A stretch of 64,000 nt of DNA. Source: Rhizophagus clarus. Taxonomy: Eukaryota; Glomeromycota; Glomeromycetes; Glomerales; Glomeraceae. The stretch spans positions 112,300 through 176,299 of the forward strand of contig BLAL01000268.1 in the NCBI GenBank assembly GCA_015698045.1, written 5' to 3'. Both the position numbers and the translations under genes were made by a program. Numbering within the stretch: the stretch's first letter is position 1; each line of letters opens with the position of its first letter. Shown piece after piece: positions 1 to 10,816 of this stretch. The notes under the pieces were generated by a model. It was not told the DNA's origin. It saw nothing but the letters and a program-made list of their open reading frames with translations, and made no database searches.

Positions 1-351
1 TGCATAATGATTGAATAAGAATAATTTGGATGTTTTATATGTGTTTTATTGTCACACAAGTTTTTTACTCGCCAAGATTGTTCTCATTTTCGCTTTCACA
101 AAAATTTTAATCTAATCAGAAATCAGATCTAATCTAATCGTATCGGTATTGCAAACTCCGTATAACCCAAAAAGGAGTTTGTCAAAGTTAACAGTCATTG
201 ACAATCAAATTTTGGCCAAAACCAGATCAATTCCGTAAAAAGAAAGTAATGAAAGAAACGATCCCCAACAATGATTAGGTAACAATTTTTCTTTGAATTT
301 TATTTATTTGAATACGGGAATTTATTCCGAGTTATACTAACAAAATAAAAA

Positions 352-492
352 ATGATATCGAAGTTGTCGCCAAAATGCCTAATTTATATTCCAATTCTTC
401 TGGAAATATTTTTGATTGTGCAGTCCCTTATTATCATTTACGAATGTTTGTCATTTATATTTATTATCACGATAAATTCCAATACTTTCTAA
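352..492 (+). CDS. tiny hydrophobic ORF, unrecognised
   Basis: A 46-codon ORF starting at ATG 352 encodes a mostly hydrophobic peptide with one or two membrane-spanning stretches rich in Ile, Leu and Phe. Its character resembles the first exon of the multi-TM SPRY genes near 18.0 and 23.6 kb, which also open with a run of hydrophobic segments, but I see no clear residue identity. No second exon is evident. It could be a first-exon remnant or chance, because AT-rich DNA readily encodes hydrophobic ORFs. Confidence 0.2.
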   Translation: MISKLSPKCLIYIPILLEIFLIVQSLIIIYECLSFIFIITINSNTF

Positions 493-1825
493 TATCTGCA
501 AAATTTTTAATTGTTTTGAATGGGATAGGTGTAATTAGTTTAAAAGAGTTGCTATCAAAATGACAAATTTAGGGGTCAATGATAAGAAGGAATAACGAGT
601 CTCATTACCATAACATTGTATTCTTAAATACTTCAATTTCTAATTTTAATCCATTCAAAATTACTAGACAAATGTCTAACGGAATAACAACTTGATTACA
701 AAAGAACCTTTAAACAATCTTTTGTTCTGGTAACAAATAAAAGTTACATTTAGGATAGTTATCGTTTCTTACCGAAAAAAAATCAACTTGCTTAAAGAAA
801 TTTAAATGAAGTAAATGAAGTTTAATTAGTAAAACGACGTGGTACAAATTTAGTAGTACCAAGTTCATAAGGAAATATACGACACACTGATGAATGGAAC
901 TAATTCCACTAAAATCTTGGATGATGGGATGTTTCGTGGCGTCAACGAGTATACTACAGGATGGGAAATCAGTGACGGGACGTTTTAGATTTAATACGAA
1001 CGTAGTTATTAATGATATATAAATGAAATCATTATTGTATTGTTGGATTTTTGAATAACTGATGAAAAGTTATAGTATGCTGAATTCGAGATTAAAATAA
1101 TTATTTCATTTTATTTTATTTTTTTATGTTGTAAATGGAACCATTTAGTGCATTCCTGGTTACATGATTGTTACTTGTCATACCGTAATAAAAACTAAAA
1201 AAAAGTTCTGAACGCCGCCACTCAATGAACGTGAGAATGTGATTGGAAGTTGATGAATTTTAGAACAAATTTTTTAAATATGAAGCCTTACTTACATATC
1301 ATTTTTACAATGATGATAACCGTTCATGCATAAATATGTTTCCAAACTCCATTATTAAAAGTTTAATACAGATTATCTCCCAAAGTTTAGTATCCTAGAA
1401 CGGTTTTGCGGTCACATCGATTTTTGGTTTTGTCAATTGTAAGTTGACAAAAATCACCCAGTATTTTTGTTCGATAACTTCAACTAATATTTATTAGATC
1501 ACGAAAACGACAAAATGTGTAGTGTACAGAAGGTGTTCTAGATAGGAATACAAAGGAGGATCTAAGTGGTTATGAAAGGTTGGGAATGAGTTTAGAATGT
1601 AAATTAGACTGTAAATGTTTTAACCTGTAAAAATTAGCTATTTTCCCTATTAATTGCCTAATGTACAGGAATGTTGTACATAATAAAAAATCTGTTAAAT
1701 TGTAACAGTAATTCATGAAGAACCCATCTTATTATTAATTATGATTTATTCTATTAAAAATGTTTTTACAAATATATTCAAAACTATTCAAAACTCCTGT
1801 TTCTAAAATTCTTTTTATCACTTTA
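493..1825. other. intergenic, no gene seen
   Basis: AT-rich sequence with dense stops in all frames. I see no gene, RNA or structured repeat here. Confidence 0.5.
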
Positions 1826-2195
1826 CAGAATCTCCTCCAAATGATTGTGCTATTAAATTGTTCCAAGGTTTAAAACATTAATGAACCAATTTTATTGGTA
1901 AAATTGAAGTTTTCTTCAAAGATCTTAATATTGTGAGACCTCAAGTTTCTTATTAGTTAAAAGAAGAATATTACAAATCAATGATCCTGTCATTATTATG
2001 ATTATGATCCTTGGAAGCTTGACATCGCTGTCAGTAATATAAACGGACTAAAGGTGTTATTATCGAAAAGTCTAAGACTGAACAAAAGCTTGAAGGCAAG
2101 AAGTTGATGCATACCTTCTTATTTAAGAATTATTATTTGACTAAAGAACATGCAACTGAGAAAATTCACATCTCCCACTCCTACTGTATCCCTAA
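1826..2195 (+). pseudogene. decayed coding relic, unrecognised
   Basis: Short open stretches change frame several times. One around 1990-2050 reads DYDPWKLDIAVSNINGLK and the next frame, about 2050-2195, reads TKGVIIEKSKTEQKLEGKK followed by an open stretch to TAA. The lysine-rich, low-stop character suggests an old coding region broken by small indels. I do not recognise the family. It lies about 350 bp upstream of the kinase relic in the same orientation and might belong to the same dead gene. Confidence 0.3.
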
Positions 2196-2537
2196 TATTT
2201 AACATTTGCATCTCATCAAATGATCAGGACGATTAAAGTCATTGAAAACCGGTACTGAAAGCTTGTTATATCACCTGACAAAATATATGTGCCATTACAA
2301 CAGCACAACTTTGAGCACGAACTATATTGAGGAAGTTCAAATCACTTGTGTCTCTTTTGTGCAGGAAACTTAGGGTAAATATAGCTGACTTATGTAAAAT
2401 TCTCATCTGTATCTCACGTATCTGAATTGAAAATCGCCCTGATTGATCTGTTATTTGACCTTCCACAATATTACTCACATTATAACTTCTTAAAATTTTA
2501 GTTAACAATATGAATTTTTAACGTTTAATATTATAGG

Positions 2538-2643
2538 AAAAGATGGTGCCGACCTTGTAATGCTAAAAGATTTAAGACTTGGACTATTGGAAATTAAAGA
2601 TGTTGATGAATTTATACAACAAACACAACTCAAAGTTGTATAA
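2538..2643 (+). pseudogene. protein kinase N-terminal fragment (WCxPCN type)
   Basis: The reading KRWCRPCNAKRFKTWTIGN is followed, after a 1-nt frame change, by KDVDEFIQQTQLKVV and a stop. This matches the zinc-ribbon-like N-terminal region (WCxPCN...F...W..GN..ID.FIQ..QL) that precedes the tyrosine-kinase-like catalytic domain in a large expanded Rhizophagus kinase family, as I recall it. The kinase domain itself is absent downstream. The frameshift, the missing start and the missing catalytic part make it a non-functional fragment. Family assignment rests on about 35 residues. Confidence 0.55.
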
Positions 2644-3590
2644 CTAATTATTACTTGGATCTGTTGATATCAGTATTTGTACATACTAAAAACCAACTAA
2701 GTTCTTTCTATTAACGAGCTTCCAAAGAGTCTGATGAGATAGCGGAGACCAATATGAAAAATAAAGCCGGCTCTGTGAGATTTTACTTTAAGTAGGTTAG
2801 CAGGTTATATAGCGATTTATAGCTGATAGTAAGTTTTTTATGATGATCGTGTTTTTCTTACACAAATAGCTAGGCGAACGCGTATAATTTTCTGCTTTAT
2901 ATAGAATTAATTTTACCAGAAGTTTTTTATATCCTGATGAATCATTTTGGGAGGTGTGATATGCATAAATAACGTGTAAGATAAATTTATTGTACAAATT
3001 CGCACTTGGCTGTCATATTTTTCATTTTGTTGAAATTGGGTATATTTGCTTCGGATAATTTTATAGTTTAATATAGTATTGAACTTTTATTTATTTTTTG
3101 GAAATTCTATTTCGTGTGATTTTCGTTAAATCTGTAAATTGGTATATAGTAAATCGGTTCTCTCACCGATATACTGTATATGTTTATTTCGTTGTATGTT
3201 CTTCTCTCAATAAAGTATGCATTTACCAATAAAAAAAAAATTTTGAGATTGATTTAATTGTACAAAAGTAATGCAGATGTGAGTCATGTGATGTGATGTC
3301 CAATTTGACTCATTCAATCGTTGTATGACACACCCCAAGCCAAATTAAAAATTACTAATACTTTTTTAAACGCGAAAGTGGCGCGGAATACCGATCTGAT
3401 GACAGTAGAGTCATACTGTATACATGTGATATTGAAAATGAGTTGGGTTTAAAATTATACTCTAAAAGACATATTTCTCTGTTTGTTCGAAAGCTTATAC
3501 GACATAAAATTGTATAAAATACTTATTTTTTCTTTTTTTTTATTTCGTTATTGTCTTAATCTTTAATTCCTCCTTCGGATTTATTTGCGT
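2644..3590. other. intergenic with a poly(A)-like 3' end
   Basis: No gene seen. At about 3203-3240 there is an AATAAA hexamer followed within 30 bp by a run of ten A residues. It looks like the 3' end of a reverse-transcribed or former transcript, although no coding remnant precedes it. Confidence 0.35.
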
Positions 3591-3630
3591 CTTGTTTTCG
3601 TTATTTTTTTTTTGCTTTCTCTTTTTTTTA

Positions 3631-3868
3631 GGTGGGTGGGTGGGTACGCTTGTATTTCTTTTCTTCTCCCCTTCGATATTTCCTTCCTTTCTTTCCTATT
3701 TTTTTTTTATTTCATTATTTTTCGCTTCCACTTTTTTTAGGTGGGTGGGTGGGTACGCTCGTGTTTCTTTTCTTTTCTCCTTCAATATTTCCTTCCTTTC
3801 TTTTCGATTTATTTTTATTATCGTTATTTTTCGCTTCCTCTTTTTTTAGGTGGGTGGGTGGGTACGCT
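3631..3868 (+). repeat. three 109-bp direct repeats with G-quadruplex motifs
   Basis: The block GGTGGGTGGGTGGGTACGCT occurs at 3631, 3740 and 3849, exactly 109 bp apart, each time preceded by a T-run ending in TTAG. The intervening sequence is also similar. GGTGGGTGGGTGGG has four G-tracts separated by single T residues, the classical form of a very stable parallel G-quadruplex, with the first tract only GG. It is the only G-rich sequence on this strand beside the pyrimidine tract that follows. Confidence 0.85.
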
Positions 3869-3869
3869 C

Positions 3870-5125
3870 GTGTTTCTTTTCTTTTTCTTTCGATATTCCC
3901 TCTTTTTCCCCTTTCATTTCGTTTTTCTCCTTTCCTTTCGTTTTTTCTCCTTTCCTTTCGTTTTTCTCCTTTCCTTTCGTTTTTCTCCTTTCCTTTCGTT
4001 TTTCTCCTTTCCTTTCGTTTTTCTCCTTTCCTTTCGTTTTTCTCCTTTCCTTTCGTTTTTCTCCTTTCCTTTCGTTTTTCTCCCTTCCTTTCGTTTTTCT
4101 CCTTTCCTTTCGTTTTTCTCTTCCCTTTCGTTTTCCCCTTCCATTTCGTTTTCCCTTCCATTTCGTTTACATTTTTCCCTTCCCCTTCGTTTTCCCCTTC
4201 CCTTCTTCCCTTTCGTTTTTCCCTTTTCCTTTCATTTTTCCCCTTCCCTTTCGTTTTCCCCTTTCCCTCTCGTTTTCATTTTCCTTTTCTTTCCCTCTCG
4301 TTTTCCCTTCCTCTCGTTTTCATTTTCCCTTTTCTTTCCCTCTCGTTTTCCCTTCCATTTCGTTTTCTTTTTCCTCACATTTTTCCCTTCCCCTTCGCTT
4401 TTCCCTTCCATTTCGTTTTCTTTTTCCCTTACGTTTTTCCCTTCCCCTTTCGTTTTCCCCTTTCCCTGTCGTTTTCATTTTCCCTTTTTTTTCCCTCTCG
4501 TTTTCTCTTTCTTTCGTTTTCACTTTCCCTCACATTTTCCCTTCCCCTTCGCTTTCCCCTTCCCTTCTTCCCTTTCGTTTTTCCCTTTCCCTTTCGTTTT
4601 CCCCTTTCCCTCTCGTTTTCATTTTCCCTTTTCTTTCCCTCTCGTTTTCCTTCCTTTCGTTTCATTTTCCCTTACATTTTCCCCTTCCCTTCATTTTTCC
4701 CCTTCTCCTTCGTTTTCATCTTTCCTTCTCGTTTTCCCCTTCCATTTCGTTTTCTTTTTCCCTTACATTTTTCCCTTCCCTTTCGTTTTTTCCCTTCCCT
4801 TTCGTTTTCCCCTTCCCTTTCGTTTTTTCCCTTCCTTTCGTTTTTTCCCTTCCCTTTCGTTTTTTCCCTTCCCTTACGTTTTTCCCCTTTCCCTTTCGTT
4901 TTCCCTTTCCCTCTCGTTTTCATTTTCCCTTTACTTTCCCTCTCGTTTTCCCTTCCATTTCGTTTATATTTTTCTCTTCCCCTTCGTTTCCCCCTTCCCT
5001 TTCGTTTTTTCCCTTCCCTTTCGTTTTCTTTTTCCCTTACATTTTCCCCTTCCCTTTCGTTTTTCTCCTTTTCCTTTCGGTTTTCCTTTCCGTCTCGTTT
5101 TTCTTTCCCTTTTCCTTTTTCCTGA
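3870..5125. repeat. 1.25-kb polypyrimidine tract with 19-bp tandem core
   Basis: The plus strand is almost only C and T, with one G per unit in the recurring TTTCGTTTT. From about 3926 to 4125 it is a clean tandem array of a 19-bp unit (CTCCTTTCCTTTCGTTTTT, about ten copies). Further on, the unit degenerates into CCCTTCCCTTTCGTTTT variants. Long ORFs in every frame arise because stop codons need A on this strand and cannot form; they are not genes. Such a tract can form triplex (H-DNA), and each unit carries a CpG. Confidence 0.9.
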
Positions 5126-5216
5126 TCAAAGTTGCTGCACCTCAACGTTGGTGATCAGGTGACAACAAGTTTTTTTAAAAAACTTGGCTAAGTCAGCAAC
5201 ATCTCATGTCGTTGTC
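5121..5216. repeat. inverted repeats at the end of the pyrimidine tract
   Basis: CCTGATCA (5121-5128) is repeated inverted as TGATCAGG (5152-5159). It is followed by GACAAC (5161-5166) and GTTGTC (5211-5216), which enclose a near-perfect palindrome of CAAG, T7, A6, CTTG (5166-5186). The tract ends abruptly at the first arm. These could be remains of a mobile-element terminus or a cruciform-prone boundary. Confidence 0.5.
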
Positions 5217-5773
5217 ATTGATAATAATTTTAGGTTTAATAAATAAAATAAAAAATTAATAAAAATTTCACTATATATTAATTTTCACTATTGTGAAAAA
5301 TAAACGAACAATATATGCGATATGATTTTCATCATTTTCATCAAACTAGTACTTAAAGATGTTTGATTTATTTATTATATAAATCTAGAGATTTTTTTTT
5401 AAAAAACAATAAAACTAGTAATTTTATTGAAAAATTATTCCATGAATTGATTCTAGAAAATCGATATGTTCGGATAATTAACATACAATTAACATAAACG
5501 AAAAGCCTTGCATTTTGTAATACAAAAACAATTAACTATCTCGAAAGATGTGATCGAATCACATTCTCAAAAAATCACATAGCTTTCTTATTAATAATCT
5601 CAACTCTTTCGTCTTATTCCTTTTTTACATTTATTTTATTAATACACAAGTTAGTCATAACAGGAAGTTGTATATGGTTTGCATATGAAATTAGAATAGT
5701 AATAATAACCGAATATTTATTGTACCAAAATAATAAATAATTATTATACGAATATTAAAAAATGTTAATCTTC
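5217..5773. other. intergenic, no gene seen
   Basis: AT-rich, stop-dense sequence. Nothing recognisable. Confidence 0.5.
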
Positions 5774-5866
5774 ATAATGGTGTAGTTATAATCAGCTGAA
5801 AAGTGGTTCGGACCGGCTCATTGTGGCAACCAGGAATGCTCCGTTTTTCGGCTAACTACACAATCA
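5774..5866. mobile_element. degenerate MITE, family of the 19.9-kb element
   Basis: It starts ATAATGGTGTAGTTA and ends TTTTTCGGCTAACTACACAAT, the same terminal inverted repeats as the cleaner copy at 19936-20085. The inside shares GC-rich words such as GGTTCGGACCGGCTC. At 93 bp it has lost about 57 bp relative to that copy. It has no coding capacity. The target duplication cannot be fixed because the ends are self-complementary AT. Confidence 0.65.
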
Positions 5867-6789
5867 TCTAATCAACATCAACTGAATTTAGTTCAATAAA
5901 AAAGAATTTTTCTATTGTACTCTTTTTAAAATTAAATCTTAGATTATTATTTATTATTAATTATTAATTATGCAAAAATTTCATTAACAAAAATGAATAG
6001 AATTTATTCTATCACGTATAAGTTTTTTTTAATTATTCAATTATTTAATTAAAAGTATCTTATAAGATTATTTTATATATAAAAAAAAACACATTTAAAT
6101 AAATTTTAATTAAAATACAATACTATAAAAAAAACCATATTCTTTTAACGATCATATTACGACTTTGGATTACTAATTTTGTTTTTAAACATAAGAGTAT
6201 TTCATATTCTTTTCGTTTAGTTAAATTGGAATAAATAATATTTTCTTGTTTACATACAAAAAAAATTATTTTACTTAATTTACATAAGTTTAGATAGGTT
6301 AACTTATACGAAGTAAAATTGAATTTTGTTGATGACAAATAAAAAAAAATTTAATGCTAATGACAAGAAATTAAATTATTCTTGTATTGTTTTAAAAGTG
6401 AATTTTTTGATTAGATGATGATTATTAATTCTCTTAAAGTGTCAAAATCCATCTGACGTTTCAATATCTCTCCCTCTTCTTTTTTCTATCTTTTTCTCTT
6501 CCTTTTTTATTCCTTAAAGTATCAAACAGGTATTTTCATATTAAAACTTTTTTTTACAAGAGATGCATTTTTTTGTACAGAAATTTGATGATGCTGACAG
6601 GATAAATAGCGTATACCCTCTGGATAGATATCCAGTCTAAACACGTGATCGTATAATAGATTATAATGAGATAATCTTTGCCTATCCCCTACTTTTACTC
6701 ATTTTAGCTTTTCAATGAAACAAAAATCACTCGCACAAGTAATGAAAATCAAACATATCAATATCAATATGAGATATACCACAAAAATT

Positions 6790-6790
<1 letters not shown>
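5867..6790. other. intergenic, no gene seen
   Basis: Very AT-rich sequence with no supported gene. Short hydrophobic ORFs on the minus strand are not above chance. Confidence 0.45.

Positions 6791-6832
<42 letters not shown>
6791..6832 (+). repeat. A42 homopolymer
   Basis: An uninterrupted run of 42 A residues sits about 160 bp upstream of the Crinkler-like pseudogene. It could be a retroposon tail, replication slippage, or a poorly resolved assembly spot. Confidence 0.9.
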
Positions 6833-6834
<2 letters not shown>

Positions 6835-6989
6835 CAAAAAAGAAAAATAAAAATTCGCAATTTTATGACCGCATAGCTAGTAAATAAAGATCATTTGATC
6901 CCTAATTTCTTTTTATCCCATTTTTGTTGTCCTTTTATTACTTTGAAACATCCCAACCTAAACTGGTATCATCCGCAATTAAAAATAAT

Positions 6990-8171
6990 ATTCAATGAAA
7001 AGAAAGAGAGATCAGAGTTTAAATTTATAGAACGGACAGGTTCCCTAAATAAACGTCCTCAAGGTTCATGTCTAGGTTCTTTTCCAATAAAGTTGTGGGT
7101 CTATCTGAAGGTGAAGAAGATCCCGAGAAGTTTGTGCTTGAAGAAGAAGATTTTAAAGATTGAAAAGAGTTTTCAAAGCGGATTTAGATGATCTTAAGAA
7201 AGTCTTTCGCGCACGTTATCCTTTTCTCAAAAGTACTGAGAACAAAATGATTGTTCTTTTTAATGAAAGGCTTGAACGTCTTGATCTAAGCACCAACCTT
7301 AACTCGCTAGATATTGGCAAAGATTCAAAAACAAAAATAATTGTTCGTTACCCGTTATCCCGTTTGAACAGTAAGTAAATTAAATTCGGTTTTCTATATT
7401 CTCATGTCTAGTACTCATCATTCATTTGTTTTCTTTACAGTCAAAGTGAATCTCAATTTATGAACAACAGAAAGGAAGAGTGTCCCCATCACTTAGTGAT
7501 GAAGAGCTGAACATGATTACTGAGCAACTTAAAATTAAAGAATCTGTTTTTGATGACGCTAATGCCAAAGAAGCTATAGCTCGTGAATTAATTTCAGCTA
7601 TTTTAGTCAATGTGGTATATTTTATCCAAAAAAAATAATGATAGTATGGCAAAGTTGATGGTAGAAAAACTACTTTTAGGAAGTCATGGTTACGGACCTT
7701 TGGATTATGCAATAATGATACGAAAATTTTTTGTCTTAGTAACGAACGGAGGCTAAATCACACGAACCTAGGGAGGGCATCGCCCAAAATCTGGTGCAAT
7801 TAGATAGTGTATTTGAAGTAATGTGTTTATTTTAGTTTTGCAACTTTAAAGTTAAGACAATACTAAGTTGTCTCTATATTCAGATGCTTAAAAAACGAAA
7901 AATTGGCCAACCAGATATTGAATACGAATCAATCAAAAAAATACCAATGATTGGCATCATAACAAATGGAAAATGGTGGATTTTCATTCGTCATACATGT
8001 GAAGATGGATCCAGAAAACTTGAGGTATCTAAAAAAAATTGAATGCAAATTTACAGGGAATAATGTGAAGGATGATGTAAAGTAGTAATTTCTTATATTG
8101 TGCAACTGCTGTTACAAGCACAAATTAGAGAATTAGAGAAACGAAAATCAAGACTTATACATGCGAGTTAA
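6990..8171 (+). pseudogene. Crinkler-like gene with PD-(D/E)XK nuclease domain, frameshifted
   Basis: Several exons in different frames form one recognisable gene. They are an acidic segment (KVVGLSEGEEDPEKFVLEE), then KRVFKADLDDLKKVFRARYP to a donor at about 7371, then an exon from 7441 (VSPSLSDEELNMITEQLK...) to about 7614. The C-terminal part contains YGPLDYAIMIRKFFVLVT, TEAKSHEPREGIAQNLVQLD and MIGIITNGKWWIFIRHT. An Asp in LDY, the E-x-K in TEAK and the downstream Q fit the restriction-endonuclease-like nuclease found at the end of many Crinkler effectors. Frame changes occur near 7160 (a stop before KRVF) and near 7742 (4-nt duplication AACG). The last exon ends at TAA 8169-8171, with AATAAA at 8190-8195. 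It is probably dead; unrecognised introns could explain part of the frame changes. Confidence 0.55.
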
Positions 8172-8382
8172 AAATTAAATGAAAATATTAATAAAGTTTT
8201 ACATATTGGGCTCCATGTCTCTAGCTTATAATAAACAAAATAATAAACATGTAAAAATGGCATTTATTAACTCACAGATTGATTTTTTCGGATGTTATTA
8301 GTAGGAGTGGATGATGATGATAATCATTTCTTATTTTCATTAATTGGTAATCCCCCGTCACAAATGAGATTTATCGGTCTAC

Positions 8383-8515
8383 GACCGATATCCCCATCCA
8401 ATAACTGAATTATAATGCGGCAACCAATAAAAATTAATGCTACTAATACTGGCTTCAATTGTCATAAACATAGCGGTTATTAAAATCCCGCATATTCCTA
8501 ATCGTCTGAAGCCTG
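8383..8515 (-). CDS. candidate internal exon of a membrane protein
   Basis: On the minus strand an acceptor (CTTCAG) at 8516 and a donor (GTAGAC) at 8382 bracket a 133-nt open stretch. It contains RRLGICGILITAMFMTIEAS and then a WLPHY motif. It is less AT-rich than its surroundings. No start or neighbouring exon could be linked, so it may be a stray relic. Family not recognised. Confidence 0.3.
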
Positions 8516-8710
8516 AAGTCTGAACGATAATAATAAATATTTATATAAATACGATTAAATCGATTAAATAATTTAACATCCATTTTTGTTTAATTTTTCA
8601 TATAAATTATTATTTTGAATTAATAAAAAAAAAAAGAAATATGCATTTTCTACCAGGATAAACTAAAGAATAAAAATTTAAATAATCATACTTAAAAAAA
8701 AAACATAGAA

Positions 8711-10816
8711 TTATATATTAATAATATTTCCTTTCAAATGTTCTTCATAATCATAATCTTTACTTTTAAAATTCTTAATAACACCTAATACAATATACTT
8801 ATTAATTATTTTTATATTTTCTTCACTTTTTTCTAAACTCTCTTTACAATAATTATTAGTAACGATCACCAAAAAAAGTAACCTTTGTGGTATATAATTA
8901 GTCCAACTTACAATAAAAGACTCTAATTCTTCTGGTAACAATTTTGTTGATTGTGTATAGTAATGATGCAATATTATTTCAGAAATATTTTCATGTGAAT
9001 ACTTAACAATCTCACTCAGTGCTTCCTTTTCACTCAACAAATTACCTCTGCAATAAATTTCAATACATTTTAAGTATTTACAACTTTCAAAAACTATTTT
9101 TAACATTCCTAATTCATCATTTTTAAATCCAGCGGATAATTTTCTAAGATAAGTACAGAACTTAAAAATGGATGAGTTTAATGAATCATAATCTTCACCT
9201 AAATTTAATTCTTTTAAATTTTTTCCGTTATTTTCTAAGAATCTTGTTAACACTTCGTTATTTGGATGTAATTGAAATTTTAAAATTTGTAATTGTGGAA
9301 AGCTAACATATGAATAATTTGTCATCTTCTTCATAATCAAATAATAATTTTAAGTACTTGTAAATTTGAAAATTTAGCAATAAATAACAATGGAATATAA
9401 TTGGATTTAATAAGATTTAATCTAGTTAAGGTATCCAGAAGTTTTCTTACTAAAGGAAGATAATTTTTGAATTCCCAGTATTGTGACAAAATAAAATGTT
9501 TTTAAATTTTCTGAACAGAAATTAAATCTTCTAATTCGTCCACCGGAGTATTATATGGTTTATATCTATCCACAATATATAATGATGATATTAACATATT
9601 TGTAATGGTTGATGAAAATTTTCGGCCAAAATGCCCTATAAAAAATAAGTGTCCGGATAATGTCCAGAAAATGTCCGGAAAAAAATTCTAAAATATTGTC
9701 CGGAAATTCTGGACACTGTGTGTCCGGAAACTGTTCCGAAAACACTGCATTTTCGGGATATTAGGAATTTGTCCTGAAATTGTCCGGAAATGTATTTTCG
9801 TAAAATTTTGCCACAAAAGATGATCAATGGATAGATGATCATCATTATTCTTTAACCCAAAATTTTTATATCATAGATATATAGTATTTTTGCCTGCTCT
9901 GCAATTTTAATTAGTACGACAGAAAAGGTTTTGAATGTCAGTTTTGTGCTTTTTGCATTTTTTTACAAAATTAATTTATCCTTTTTTGGAAATAGTATCC
10001 AGAATTTGTCCTGAACTTTTTCATGTCCGGAATTTGTCTATCTGGTTTTTTTACTATGTCCAGAATTTGTCCAGGTTTAACTGTCCAGAATTTGTCCAAA
10101 ATTTTATACCGAACAAATACTGGACGAATTCAGGACAAAGTTAGGACATGTCAAAATTTTAAGTATCAGAAGTGTTTCAGACATGTACCAAAAAAGTGGA
10201 CATTTTCCGGACACATCAGATTTATTCCGGACATTTTCCAGACATTTTTGATAACATTTTCCGGACATTTATTTTTTATAGGGATGCTTGAGCTGCAATA
10301 TAATTCTGAGAGGTTTTTCAAGCAGTTCTTTGCTTTAGGATAAAGGGTAAAAGTTGGCACTAGTATACTTGCTTTATAGTTAAATTAACTTTTTAAAGAA
10401 CTGATCTGATTCATGAACATTTTACATACTGTACTTCCTGTAATACTATATCAGTATTATTATTAAGAATTCGTAGTGAAATAATTTGTCGATTTCTTAA
10501 AAGTTCCTCAGTCTTTTGTTGAACATGTTTAATTGATAGAACTTTACAAAATTAAGCATAATTAAAAGTGGAAATTTTGTAGTTGGGGTTAAAATAGTGA
10601 TTCCATTCTTAAATAAAATTTCCTTTGACTTGTTTGAAGGCAAGAAACTAAGGTATTAAAATTTGAAATATTGTAATTACAACTATTTCTCCAAAAAATT
10701 CTCACTGAGATCTCACACCAAAGACGATTAACCAATATGCATGAATGTAAAGTAGATCTGTCATCATCTAAATATTCAAAAATCTCGTTCAAACAATCAG
10801 CAGGAAATTGAGACAT
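8711..10816 (-). pseudogene. F-box/LRR gene, interrupted by a transposon
   Basis: The gene starts at 10816 with the F-box opening MSQFPADCLNEIFEYLDDD, then CILVNRLWCEISVRIFWRN, typical of the hugely expanded Rhizophagus F-box family (SCF ubiquitin-ligase substrate adaptors). Downstream, family landmarks appear in shifting frames: MFMNQISSLK, then YPKAKNCLKNLSELYCSSSI, then the LRR-like C-terminus from about 9340 (FPQLQILKF, LKELNLGEDYDSLN, LRKLSAGFKNDELG, LLPEELESFIVSWTN), ending at 8711. A 650-bp TIR element (9634-10283) sits right after ELYCSSS. If it and one ATG duplication are removed, the frame reads through to LAENFHQPLQIC. Other stops and frameshifts outside the element show the gene was decaying independently. 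Confidence 0.8.
9634..10283. mobile_element. non-autonomous TIR element (CCCTATAA ends, TGTCCGGA array), copy 1
   Basis: The element is 650 bp with termini CCCTATAAAAAATAAGTGTC and its inverted counterpart ending TTATTTTTTATAGGG. The target duplication ATG is at 9631-9633 and 10284-10286. The interior is studded with TGTCCGGA-type words in both orientations, an array that could bind a transposase. It has no coding capacity; the two 69-aa ORFs inside are by-products of the repeats and recur in copy 2. Copy 2 lies inverted at 31264-31890 and is nearly identical. The boundaries are confirmed by the interrupted F-box frame. Confidence 0.88.

Noticed and set aside
3592-5162. Several ORFs of 400-500 codons on the plus strand and Lys/Glu-rich ORFs on the minus strand
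   Set aside because: They exist because the polypyrimidine tract has no A on the plus strand and so cannot form stops. All frames are open and the translation is pure low complexity.
9636-10343. ORFs of 69-106 codons with repeated SG-x-V/C motifs
   Set aside because: They lie in the non-autonomous TIR element and recur in copy 2 (31380-31888). They are translations of the TGTCCGGA repeats, not proteins.
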